64,000 nt of DNA from Allobosea sp. 47.2.35. GTDB lineage: Bacteria > Pseudomonadota > Alphaproteobacteria > Rhizobiales > Beijerinckiaceae. This document shows positions 19,281-26,237 of this stretch, in pieces. The position numbers were made by a program, and so were the translations under genes. The number at the start of each line of letters is the position of its first letter. Within the stretch, counting starts at the first letter, position 1. Below the pieces are notes generated by a model. It had not been told where the DNA came from. It ran no database searches and saw only the letters and a list, made by a program, of their open reading frames with translations. The stretch lies in assembly GCF_024655635.1 (NCBI RefSeq), contig NZ_JANLGI010000007.1:170128-234127 (forward strand), written 5' to 3'.

Positions 19281-19775
19281 TCAACGCCGGCGGCCGGGCT
19301 CGACCAGCGTCAGGTCGAGCGCCGTGACGCCGATCGCGACATTGATGCCGCGATTGCCCTGGAGCGGCAGCGGCAGCAGGCTCGCCTCATTGTCCTTGCC
19401 CCCGACCAGTGCATTGCCGGGCGTCGACGGGGCGGTTGCGCTGCCGCTCTTGAACGAACCGCCGAGCGCGCCGAGCGGCGCGCGCGCATAGGGGCCGTAG
19501 ACGCGCCAGACCATGGTCGCAGTGCGCACCGAGCCGAGATCCAGGCTGAAGCTCCGAACGATCCCGTTATAATGCTGAATCGGCCCGCGGCGCGGCCTGA
19601 AGCGGCATTCGGTCGGGCGCTGGGATTTGGCGATGGCCGCGAAATTGTTGCCGATGGTGCAGGACAGGCGCCCGGTCGGCGGGCCGGCGGGCTGCGCGGC
19701 GGCCGTCTCATGCATTCCTATGAGGCCGACGAGGGCAAGGGCGGTTAGGCAGGGTCGGGAATGCCCAAGGCTCAT
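19281..19775 (-). CDS. DUF992 family exported protein
   Basis: 164 residues with a signal peptide (hydrophobic run about 9-24, cleavage near T-A-A-A-Q-P). The mature part matches the DUF992 pattern: G-x-L-S-C near the start, C-x-F-x-P-x-x-G-P-x-x-H-Y-x-G, F-x-L-D-L-G, V-W-x-V and the late L-V-G-G-K-D-N-E segment. Function unknown; members are periplasmic and common in Rhizobiales. Two cysteines (in L-S-C and T-E-C) may form a disulfide. The upstream EcfG promoter puts it in the stress regulon. Confidence 0.8.
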   Translation of the reverse strand: MSLGHSRPCLTALALVGLIGMHETAAAQPAGPPTGRLSCTIGNNFAAIAKSQRPTECRFRPRRGPIQHYNGIVRSFSLDLGSVRTATMVWRVYGPYARAPLGALGGSFKSGSATAPSTPGNALVGGKDNEASLLPLPLQGNRGINVAIGVTALDLTLVEPGRRR

Positions 19776-19805
19776 CTCGAATGCTCCTGGTGAACTGGCG
19801 GTACG

Positions 19806-19830
19806 AACGCCCCAAGAAACCCACAGTTCC
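19806..19830 (-). promoter_or_regulatory. EcfG promoter of the DUF992 gene
   Basis: Minus-strand GGAAC (19830-19826), 16 bases, CGTT (19809-19806), about 30 bases before the ATG at 19775. It is divergent from a second EcfG promoter eight bases to the right. Confidence 0.75.
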
Positions 19831-19837
19831 GGGTTAA

Positions 19838-19862
19838 GGAACCAGTATGAGTTTGTAGCGTT
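19838..19862 (+). promoter_or_regulatory. EcfG promoter of the 82-residue orphan gene
   Basis: GGAAC (19838-19842), 16 bases, CGTT (19859-19862). The predicted start of transcription is only about 10-20 bases before the first candidate ATG at 19879, giving a very short leader. Confidence 0.7.
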
Positions 19863-19878
19863 GGCGTTTCATCTTGGC

Positions 19879-20127
19879 ATGGGAATGTCGATGTCCGTGA
19901 GTCGTCCGCGTGGGGAAACCCCAACAATAATCGATCCCGAAACCCTGACGGCGCTGCCGCCTTTCTGGGAATTGGAGGATCTCGTCGCCACGGGTCTCGA
20001 TCAGGAGGCCGCGCTGGCTGTCATGGTCGCGCGCCGCAGCGGGCCTCGTCTGGTCGGCGACATCGCTCCGGGCGACGACGAGCAGGGCTTCCTTCTGAGC
20101 TTCGGGGCGCCCGAGCTTCCCCACTGA
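19879..20127 (+). CDS. Small orphan protein of the stress regulon
   Basis: Up to 82 residues; in-frame ATGs at 19879, 19885 and 19891, the last preceded by GGGA. The frame is open upstream to 19627, but the promoter at 19838-19862 rules out most of that extension. The product is acidic and soluble, with a hydrophobic core segment L-P-P-F-W-E-L-E-D-L-V-A-T-G and A-A-L-A-V-M-V-A-R-R. No family recognised. An exact EcfG promoter directly upstream is the best support that it is real. Confidence 0.6.
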   Translation: MGMSMSVSRPRGETPTIIDPETLTALPPFWELEDLVATGLDQEAALAVMVARRSGPRLVGDIAPGDDEQGFLLSFGAPELPH

Positions 20128-20131
20128 TCCC

Positions 20132-20905
20132 CTACTGGCAGAAGCGGGAGGCGCGTGAGCGCCGTTCCTGAATATCGACATGCAGGTGGTTGGCATGGGC
20201 GGCGTCCGAGCCCGGCCCCAGCGTGGTCATGAAGGCGCCACAGGCCGATTGCCTGATCGCATCGAGGAAGCGGTTCTGCGCCAGGCCTTCCGGTTTCTCC
20301 ACCACGACCTGCGACGCATTACCGTCGCTCCCCAGCTTGAAGGCGAAGATATCCAGGGCCTGGCCGGTCGCGTGTTCGCTGACCGGGCCGGCCGAGGCCC
20401 GGTTGCGCCGCCGGCATTCATGCCCGCCGCCGACACGCAAGCTCGCGAGATCGCGCTCGAAATGGCCGCGCGCCAAAGGCTGGACGCTGCCGTCGAGCCA
20501 GCCGGCCAGGGTCTTCGCCATGGCGCAGCTCAGCACGGGCGGGGGATCCAAGCTCACGCTGGCGCTGCCGCCCGGTCGCCTGATGGCGAGGGCCTCGACC
20601 CGGACCGGCTCGCTGACGCGGCAGGCCGGGTCAGTGTTTTTGGGGTCAGGGCTGGCTGGCAGGACCCGGTTGCCGGGGATCGCTGCGAGCGCGGCAAGGC
20701 ATGAAGCCTGTCCGGAGGGCGCATCTGGGGTCGTTGCGCTCGAAGGCTGCGGCGCGACCGCAGGTGCCTCGTTCGGCGCCGGAGTGTTCGGCACGGACGG
20801 CCGCAGTTCAGGCGGTCGGGATGGAGGGCGCTGCTGGGAAATCGGCGCGACCACAGGCGTTGCGGCGGCACCCATCGGGGCAAGGCAGATTCCAACGACA
20901 ACCAT
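20132..20905 (-). CDS. Extensin-like C-terminal domain protein, exported
   Basis: About 257 residues from ATG 20905, with a signal peptide (about 1-20). A Pro/Ala-rich linker of roughly 60 residues follows, then an extensin-like C-terminal domain. That domain carries S-E-H-A-T-G-Q-A-L-D-I and H-A-N-H-L-H-V-D, the metal-ligand pattern shared with LAS-type (VanY/M15) peptidoglycan peptidases, and several cysteines. It probably acts on cell-wall peptides in the periplasm; that is inferred from fold resemblance. An 89-base gap separates it from the small membrane protein gene upstream, so it may share the EcfG promoter there. The frame upstream of 20905 is open but lacks signal-peptide character. 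Confidence 0.82.
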   Translation of the reverse strand: MVVVGICLAPMGAAATPVVAPISQQRPPSRPPELRPSVPNTPAPNEAPAVAPQPSSATTPDAPSGQASCLAALAAIPGNRVLPASPDPKNTDPACRVSEPVRVEALAIRRPGGSASVSLDPPPVLSCAMAKTLAGWLDGSVQPLARGHFERDLASLRVGGGHECRRRNRASAGPVSEHATGQALDIFAFKLGSDGNASQVVVEKPEGLAQNRFLDAIRQSACGAFMTTLGPGSDAAHANHLHVDIQERRSRASRFCQ

Positions 20906-20994
20906 GCCCGACACAGTCGCTTTGACGGGGTCAAGCCACCGCACTTCGCCGCAAGGTGCGGCCGGCCTGTTCGCGTCGGGCTGGGTGGGGTGAC

Positions 20995-21159
20995 CTAGCT
21001 GTCCAGGGCCGAGGCGCTGGCGATCGCCAGACCGGTCAGACCGGCGAGCGCGAGGGAGAGAATCTCCGCGCTCGGGGCCCCCGGTTGGATGAATCCTGAG
21101 AAGAGGGCAGTCCCGATCGATAGTGCCGCGATCGCGGCCGAGAAGCAGGTCGTCGCCAT
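20995..21159 (-). CDS. Small two-helix membrane protein of the stress regulon
   Basis: 54 residues from ATG 21159, chosen because a GGGGAGGGCG ribosome-binding sequence lies 6 bases upstream. Two hydrophobic stretches (about 5-22 and 33-50) are separated by G-F-I-Q-P-G-A-P. No family recognised. An exact EcfG promoter ends about 47 bases upstream. Possibly the first gene of a transcript that includes the extensin-like gene. Confidence 0.65.
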   Translation of the reverse strand: MATTCFSAAIAALSIGTALFSGFIQPGAPSAEILSLALAGLTGLAIASASALDS

Positions 21160-21205
21160 GGTCCACGCCCTCCCCAACTGCAAACGAAACTGTCATTCAA
21201 CGCCG

Positions 21206-21230
21206 AACGCATCATTTCCGCTCGGGTTCC
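21206..21230 (-). promoter_or_regulatory. EcfG promoter of the small membrane protein gene
   Basis: Minus-strand GGAAC (21230-21226), 16 bases, CGTT (21209-21206). Confidence 0.75.
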
Positions 21231-21244
21231 GAACAGCAAGAGAA

Positions 21245-21272
21245 AAGGCCCGCGGATCGCGCCGCGGGCCTT
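21245..21272 (-). terminator. Intrinsic terminator of phyR
   Basis: Perfect 11-bp stem AAGGCCCGCGG / CCGCGGGCCTT with a 6-base loop, 28 bases after the phyR stop. On the minus strand it runs into TTTT. It also separates phyR from the EcfG promoter at 21206-21230. Confidence 0.85.
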
Positions 21273-21299
21273 GATCGCTTTCGACGGTAAGTCGAGGCG

Positions 21300-22094
21300 T
21301 CAGGCGGCCTTGCGGCCGGCGCGGCGGTCGAAGAACAGGGCCTGGCTGATCGCGGCCTTCACAGCCTCCGGCTGGAACGGCTTGGTGATCAGGAAGGCCG
21401 GCTCCGGCCGGTCGCCGGTCAGGAGCCGCTCGGGATAGGCGGTGATGAAGATCACCGGCACGTCGATCGAGGACAGGATCTCGTTGACGGCGTCGAGGCC
21501 CGAGCTGCCATCGGCGAGCTGGATATCGGCGAGCACGAGGCCGGGGCGCTTCTTGGCGACCAGTGCGAGCGCCTCGCGCTGGGTGCGCGCGACGCCTGTG
21601 ACGCTGTGGCCGAGCTCCTCGACCATGGTCTCGATATCGAGCGCAATGATCGGCTCGTCCTCGATGATCAGCACCTCGGTCGCCACCTGCTCGGCGATTT
21701 CCTGCCCGGCGGTCTGGATCAGCGCGGAAGCCTCGGCGGCCGTGATATCCATCACCTTGGCGACGTCGTCGAGCGGGAAGCCTTCCACGGTGCGCAGCAG
21801 GAAGGCTTGGCGCGGGCGCGGCGTCAGCGCCTCGAGATTGCGCTCGGCCGGTGCGCGCGACAGCTCCACGACCGGGGCGGCGGCATCGACGCTGGCCGAG
21901 GACCACAGCTTCAGGAAGGTCTTGTACAGGCCGATGCGCGGGTCAACGTCGCGCGGGAATCCCGAGGGGTCGGCAACGAGGGCTTCGAGCATGGCGACGA
22001 CATAGGCATCGCCGCTCGGCTGGCTGCCGCATAGCGCCCGCGCGAACCGGCGCAGATACGGAAGATGAGGCGCAATTTCTTTTGCAATCGACAT
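21300..22094 (-). CDS. phyR: Anti-anti-sigma response regulator PhyR
   Basis: Central switch of the alphaproteobacterial general stress response: when phosphorylated, its sigma-like domain captures NepR and frees EcfG. 264 residues from ATG 22094. The sigma-like N-terminal domain (about 1-135) resembles ECF sigma regions 2 and 4, and the C-terminal receiver has E145-D146, phospho-acceptor D190 (L-A-D-I-Q), T218 and K238 (T-K-P-F). All key residues are intact. It is divergent from nepR-ecfG; the 237-base gap holds an EcfG promoter on the nepR side only. I see no EcfG promoter reading toward phyR. Confidence 0.97.
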   Translation of the reverse strand: MSIAKEIAPHLPYLRRFARALCGSQPSGDAYVVAMLEALVADPSGFPRDVDPRIGLYKTFLKLWSSASVDAAAPVVELSRAPAERNLEALTPRPRQAFLLRTVEGFPLDDVAKVMDITAAEASALIQTAGQEIAEQVATEVLIIEDEPIIALDIETMVEELGHSVTGVARTQREALALVAKKRPGLVLADIQLADGSSGLDAVNEILSSIDVPVIFITAYPERLLTGDRPEPAFLITKPFQPEAVKAAISQALFFDRRAGRKAA

Positions 22095-22171
22095 GAACGC
22101 GTCCCTTTTAACGTGCTGGAATAATGGCTTAGGATGCGTCTGAGACAAGAAATTTATTTTTGCGGGAGCAT

Positions 22172-22196
22172 GGAACCTTGGGCTGGGGAGCCCGTT
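22172..22196 (+). promoter_or_regulatory. EcfG autoregulatory promoter of nepR-ecfG
   Basis: GGAAC (22172-22176), 16 bases, CGTT (22193-22196), about 135 bases before the nepR ATG. Autoregulation of this operon is standard for the system. Confidence 0.85.
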
Positions 22197-22331
22197 ATTA
22201 AGGCGCATTGGTGTCGCCAGCGCGACGTGGCTTCGGCATCGCCGGCAGGAAGTGGCAAGACCAGGTATGACGGGACGTGGAGATGTGGGATTGGCTGGAA
22301 AAGCTGACCCGGTGGTGGTGCGAGGGCTGAT

Positions 22332-22553
22332 ATGAGCAGGTTGGATGCAGCGATGACTGAGCCGGACGATCCCGACGAGGGCTTCGATCTGGTTCTGGAC
22401 CCGAAGGTGCAGGAATCCATCGGCCGCTCCCTCAAGGCCCATTACGACGACATCGTGAACGCACCCGTGCCCGACAAGTTTCTCGTGCTGCTGGCGCAGC
22501 TTGAGGCGACCGAGCAGCGTGCAGCTGGAGAGTCGCGTGATGAGTCCCAGTGA
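22332..22553 (+). CDS. nepR: Anti-sigma factor NepR
   Basis: 73 residues. NepR binds and inhibits EcfG in unstressed cells and is titrated by phosphorylated PhyR. The conserved core is visible: two short helices within I-G-R-S-L-K-A-H-Y-D-D-I and P-V-P-D-K-F-L-V-L-L-A-Q-L-E. Acidic and variable ends are usual. A GAGGG ribosome site is five bases before ATG 22332. Its 3' end overlaps the ecfG start by 14 bases, so the two are translationally coupled and made in set proportion. Confidence 0.95.
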   Translation: MSRLDAAMTEPDDPDEGFDLVLDPKVQESIGRSLKAHYDDIVNAPVPDKFLVLLAQLEATEQRAAGESRDESQ

Positions 22554-23154
22554 GATCGCGTCCGCCGACCGGGTCGAGGATCTGGCGCGGGAACGCAGGA
22601 CCGAAGATTTCAAGGACGGGCTGATCCGCGAGATTCCCAATCTGCGCGCTTTCGCCGCCTCGCTCTCGGGTTCGATGCAGCTGGCCGACGACCTCGTGCA
22701 GGACACGCTGCTTAAGGCCTGGGGCAACTCCGACAAGTTCGAGCCCGGCACCAGCCTGCGCGCCTGGCTCTTCACCATCCTGCGCAACACCTATTATTCG
22801 CTCTACCGCAAGCGCGGCCGCGAGGTGCAGGACAGCGAAGGCACCTATGCCGAGCGCATGGCGACCCATGGCAACCAGGAGAGCCATCTCGACCTCGCCG
22901 ATTTCCGCAAGGCCTTGGCGAAGCTCCCCGAGGAGCAGCGCGAGGTGCTGATCATGGTCGGCGCCACCGGGTTGTCCTATGAGGAGGCGGCCGAGATCTG
23001 CGGCGTGGCGATCGGCACGATCAAGAGCCGGGTCAATCGCGCCCGCACGAAACTCGCCGAACTGCTCTCCATCGGCAGCGTCGACGATCTCGGGCCGGGC
23101 CGCACCAACGCGGCGGCGATGCAGAGAGTTGGTTCCGAACCAGTTGGCTTCTGA
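22540..23154 (+). CDS. ecfG: General stress sigma factor EcfG
   Basis: ECF (group 15-type) sigma factor recognising GGAAC-N16/17-CGTT. 204 residues from ATG 22540, preceded by GGAG. Region 2 contains D-L-V-Q-D-T-L-L-K-A-W and A-W-L-F-T-I-L-R-N; region 4 contains L-P-E-E-Q-R-E-V-L and the helix-turn-helix L-S-Y-E-E-A-A-E-I-C-G-V-A-I-G-T-I-K-S-R-V. Target promoters are abundant in this window. The stop codon overlaps the start of the following sensor gene by one base (TGATG). Confidence 0.97.
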   Translation: MSPSEIASADRVEDLARERRTEDFKDGLIREIPNLRAFAASLSGSMQLADDLVQDTLLKAWGNSDKFEPGTSLRAWLFTILRNTYYSLYRKRGREVQDSEGTYAERMATHGNQESHLDLADFRKALAKLPEEQREVLIMVGATGLSYEEAAEICGVAIGTIKSRVNRARTKLAELLSIGSVDDLGPGRTNAAAMQRVGSEPVGF

Positions 23155-24806
23155 TGCGTTTGCGGCGTTTCAGCACTGTCCGGACACGTCTGCTGGCTTT
23201 GCTGGTTGTGATCGCCATCCCGATCGCCTGTGCCTCGGCCTTCGCGGCCTACGCCACCTACCGGGCCGCGATCGTCGCGATCGAGGCGGCGCAGGCGCGC
23301 ACCGTCGATGATTTCGCGGTGCGCACCCGTGTCTGGTATCGCGGCATGTCGCGCGCCTTGCTCGCCTTCGGCACCACGGCCGGCGAGCTTGGTCTCGACA
23401 CGTCCGGCTGCCGCGACGCCGGCGTCAAGGCGATGGAGCGTGCTGGAGGATTCCGCGCCTTCCTACTGCGGCGGGCCGACGGGCAGCTCTGCACCGGGTC
23501 GCTCGACCCCGACATTTCCGCCGAAACGCTGGACGGCATCGCCGGCAAGCTCGCTGGCCGCTCGGCCATCGGCATGTGGAACGGCGCCAATCTCGGCCGG
23601 ATGCGCTACGATCAGGTCACGGCCGGCGGGCGACGCTATCTCGCGATCCTCGCCTCGGATTTCCCGGGTGCGAATGGCGGCTTGCAGCAGGCGCTCCTGC
23701 TGGTCTCCCCGGAACTGCTCGAGAATGTCTTCGATCTCGGCGAGGACGGGCAGGTTCTGAACGTTGCGTTGGTCGGGCGCGACGCCGGTCTCGTCGCCAG
23801 CCGGGGTGAGAACCGGGACATGTCGTGGCTCCCGCGCACCGACCTGATCCCGGAGAAACACGCCCGCTGGACCGGCCCGAGCCGCCGCGGGGAGGACAGC
23901 GTCTATGCGGCCCGGATGGTCGCGGAGCCGGATTTCTACATCGTCGCGAGCTTCGACGACCGGCCGGCCGAGGCGGCCCGGCTGCAATTCGTCGTGCTGC
24001 TGCTCGCGCCGCTCCTGACGCTCGCGCTGCTCTGCCTCGTCTGCATGCGGGCGATCGAGAAGCATTGCCTGCGCTGGCTGCGCGGCATCGAGGTCGCCGC
24101 CCGGTCGCGGACCACCAACAACCGGATTCGCGCCGCGGTGGCGGAAGACATGCCGAGCGACATCCGCAGCGTCGCCGAGGCCTTCAACGGCATGGTCGAG
24201 GAGCAGGAGGTCCGCCAGCGCCGCCTCCAGACGGCGCTCGACGACAACCGTTTCCTCGTTCGCGAGCTGCATCACCGGGTCAAGAACAGCCTTCAGGTCG
24301 TGCAGAGCTATATCGGGCTGAGCAAGCGCGATCATCGCGACGAGGCGCGGCTGGCGCTGGCCGATGCCGAATGCCGCGTACATGTCCTGTCGGCGGCCTA
24401 TCGCTTCACGCTTGCCGATGGCGAGATGCAGCCGGTCCGGATCGACCTCTTCCTGGACGACGTCGTCACGATGATCTCGAACCTGATCCGCAGCCGCGAC
24501 CAATGGGTCACGAGCCGGATCGAGACCGCCGCGACGCTCTCCGTCGACCGGATCATCCCGCTCGGCTTTCTCGTCGCCGATGTGGCGTCGCGCGCCTTGC
24601 GGGGCACGCCCGGCGTCCGGATCACCGTCGAGGTGCTGGATGTCGATGCCTCCGCGATCGAGGTCGGGCTCGAGGTCGATCGCGATATCGAGCACAGCGC
24701 GCCGCCGCGGCTCTTCGCGGGGCTGCTCACCCAGATCGAGGCCGTGCAGACGCAGGAGCCTCACGGCCGCAGCCTGGGCCGCTGGCGCATCGGCCACGGC
24801 TCCTGA
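23154..24806 (+). CDS. HisKA_2 sensor protein with degenerate ATPase domain, PhyP/PhyK-like
   Basis: 550 residues: helix (about 13-33), a 240-residue periplasmic sensor region with cysteines C86 and C113, a second helix (about 279-298), a HAMP-like linker, then a clear HisKA_2 box R-E-L-H-H-R-V-K-N-S-L-Q with H373. The expected N box is replaced by V-A-D-V-A-S-R-A-L-R and no D-x-G-x-G motif follows, so ATP binding is doubtful. Sphingomonas PhyP, a GSR-locus protein of this kind with a degenerate ATPase, acts as a PhyR phosphatase. That role is inferred here; a divergent kinase (PhyK) is the alternative. It is translationally coupled to ecfG and will be made with it. Confidence 0.85.
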   Translation: MRLRRFSTVRTRLLALLVVIAIPIACASAFAAYATYRAAIVAIEAAQARTVDDFAVRTRVWYRGMSRALLAFGTTAGELGLDTSGCRDAGVKAMERAGGFRAFLLRRADGQLCTGSLDPDISAETLDGIAGKLAGRSAIGMWNGANLGRMRYDQVTAGGRRYLAILASDFPGANGGLQQALLLVSPELLENVFDLGEDGQVLNVALVGRDAGLVASRGENRDMSWLPRTDLIPEKHARWTGPSRRGEDSVYAARMVAEPDFYIVASFDDRPAEAARLQFVVLLLAPLLTLALLCLVCMRAIEKHCLRWLRGIEVAARSRTTNNRIRAAVAEDMPSDIRSVAEAFNGMVEEQEVRQRRLQTALDDNRFLVRELHHRVKNSLQVVQSYIGLSKRDHRDEARLALADAECRVHVLSAAYRFTLADGEMQPVRIDLFLDDVVTMISNLIRSRDQWVTSRIETAATLSVDRIIPLGFLVADVASRALRGTPGVRITVEVLDVDASAIEVGLEVDRDIEHSAPPRLFAGLLTQIEAVQTQEPHGRSLGRWRIGHGS

Positions 24807-24886
24807 ATATCCAGACTTCAAACGAAAACGCGCCGCCAGACCGGTCCGGAATGGCAGCGCGCTTGCTGGGAAAATGGGTTGGCGTC

Positions 24887-25174
24887 TCAGCGCACGATAT
24901 GCGTGACCGGGCCGCCGGCCATCGCCTGCTGCGACGGCGACGCGATCGCGCGCTTCGCCGTGCTGCGCGAACGGTCGGCATGGTCCACGGCGGCGACCTG
25001 CAGGCTGTCGGCATAACCACGCTCGCTCGCGCCCTTTGCCAGCGCCACCGTTGTCGAACTCTGGTCTTCAGGCATCTGGAGCCCGGCACCCAGGGTCAGG
25101 CCGGTCACGGCCGTTCCCATGAGGCCGAAGAAGACGATGGCGCGCATGGCCGGCGCGAGGCTGGACTTCGGCAT
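24887..25174 (-). CDS. Small exported or membrane-anchored protein of the stress regulon
   Basis: 95 residues. A basic N-terminus and a hydrophobic helix (about 11-30) resemble an uncleaved signal anchor or signal peptide. The rest is polar, rich in Ala, Ser and Thr, and ends V-T-H-I-V-R. No family recognised. The upstream EcfG promoter (17-base spacer) supports it as a gene. It converges with the PhyP-like gene 80 bases away. Confidence 0.55.
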   Translation of the reverse strand: MPKSSLAPAMRAIVFFGLMGTAVTGLTLGAGLQMPEDQSSTTVALAKGASERGYADSLQVAAVDHADRSRSTAKRAIASPSQQAMAGGPVTHIVR

Positions 25175-25222
25175 GTATGTCTCCAGGGCTGGCCGGTCGA
25201 TTGACCGGCTTTCGGCATGGAA

Positions 25223-25248
25223 AACGTCCGAAATGACGCTTTGGTTCC
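25223..25248 (-). promoter_or_regulatory. EcfG promoter of the 95-residue protein gene
   Basis: Minus-strand GGAAC (25248-25244), 17 bases, CGTT (25226-25223), about 50 bases before the ATG at 25174. Confidence 0.65.
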
Positions 25249-25286
25249 TTAAAAGCTCCGTGAAGGCTGATCCGCCCTATCCTTGC

Positions 25287-25312
25287 GGAACGCTGAGCCG
25301 GGTCGCCGCGTT
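25287..25312 (+). promoter_or_regulatory. Candidate EcfG promoter of the Crp/Fnr gene
   Basis: GGAAC (25287-25291), 17 bases, CGTT (25309-25312), about 48 bases before the ATG at 25360. Confidence 0.6.
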
Positions 25313-25359
25313 GTTCCGAAGCCGGCTCCTTGCCGGTGATCGGGGGATCGCATTCGACC

Positions 25360-26115
25360 ATGAACATCGCCAACCGGCCGGCACGCCTCGGCACGCCATG
25401 TCTTGCCTGTCCCTTGCGGCTGAAACCGGCCTTCCGGGACAAGACCGATGACGAGATCCGCTTCATCCAGACGATGAAGGTCGATCACCGCACCGTGCGC
25501 GCGGGCCTCGACATCATCCATCCCGGTCAGGAGGATGCGGAACTCTACACGCTCTATTCGGGCTGGGCCTTCCGCTACAAATCCCTGCCGGACGGGCGCC
25601 GCCAGATCCTCAACTTCCTGCTGCCGGGCGATCTCGTGGGCTTACAGGCCTCGCTGCTCAGCGCGGCCGAGCACGGCATCGAGGCACTGACCGATGTCGA
25701 GCTTTGCGTCTTCCCGCGCAAGCGCCTGTGGGAGCTGTTCGAACGGATGCCGACGCTGGCCTATGAAGTGGCCTGGCTCGGCTCGCGAGAGGAAAGCATG
25801 GTCGACGACAACCTGACCTCGGTCGGGCAGCGCAGCGCGGCCGAGCGTCTCGCGGCGCTGATCATCTCGCTCCATCACCGCGCCGATGCGCTAGGCCTCG
25901 TCACGAATGACAGCTTCGCCTTTCCGCTCTCGCAGCAGCAGATCGCCGATGCGCTCGGCCTCTCGCTCGTCCACACCAGCAAGACCTGGTCGCGGCTGCG
26001 CAAGGAGGGCCTGTTCTCGCTCTCACAGGGACGGCTGACCCTGCTGAACCCGCACCTGACGGCGCGGATGGCGGCGGTCTACGAACGGACCACGGCCCCG
26101 CGACCCCTGATCTGA
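25360..26115 (+). CDS. Crp/Fnr family transcriptional regulator
   Basis: 251 residues from ATG 25360 (an in-frame start at 25330 is less likely). A cyclic-nucleotide-binding fold (about 25-150, with L-P-D-G-R-R-Q-I-L-N-F-L-L-P-G-D) is followed by a long dimer helix and a winged helix-turn-helix with L-S-Q-Q-Q-I-A-D-A-L-G-L-S. The N-terminus has C-x-x-C, but the full Fnr set of iron-sulfur cysteines is not evident. Effector and targets are unknown. The candidate EcfG promoter would place this regulator one level below the general stress response. Confidence 0.9.
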   Translation: MNIANRPARLGTPCLACPLRLKPAFRDKTDDEIRFIQTMKVDHRTVRAGLDIIHPGQEDAELYTLYSGWAFRYKSLPDGRRQILNFLLPGDLVGLQASLLSAAEHGIEALTDVELCVFPRKRLWELFERMPTLAYEVAWLGSREESMVDDNLTSVGQRSAAERLAALIISLHHRADALGLVTNDSFAFPLSQQQIADALGLSLVHTSKTWSRLRKEGLFSLSQGRLTLLNPHLTARMAAVYERTTAPRPLI

Positions 26116-26237
26116 CGGGGCCGGGCGCCTTCGACATGGAATAAAAGCTTGGCGGCGGCCCGCTCTTGACCCCATATGCCGCGCAGGTAACGTGATTTGC
26201 GTCAGACGCGTCGTCTCCGCGGCGTTCAAGGGGTGTC

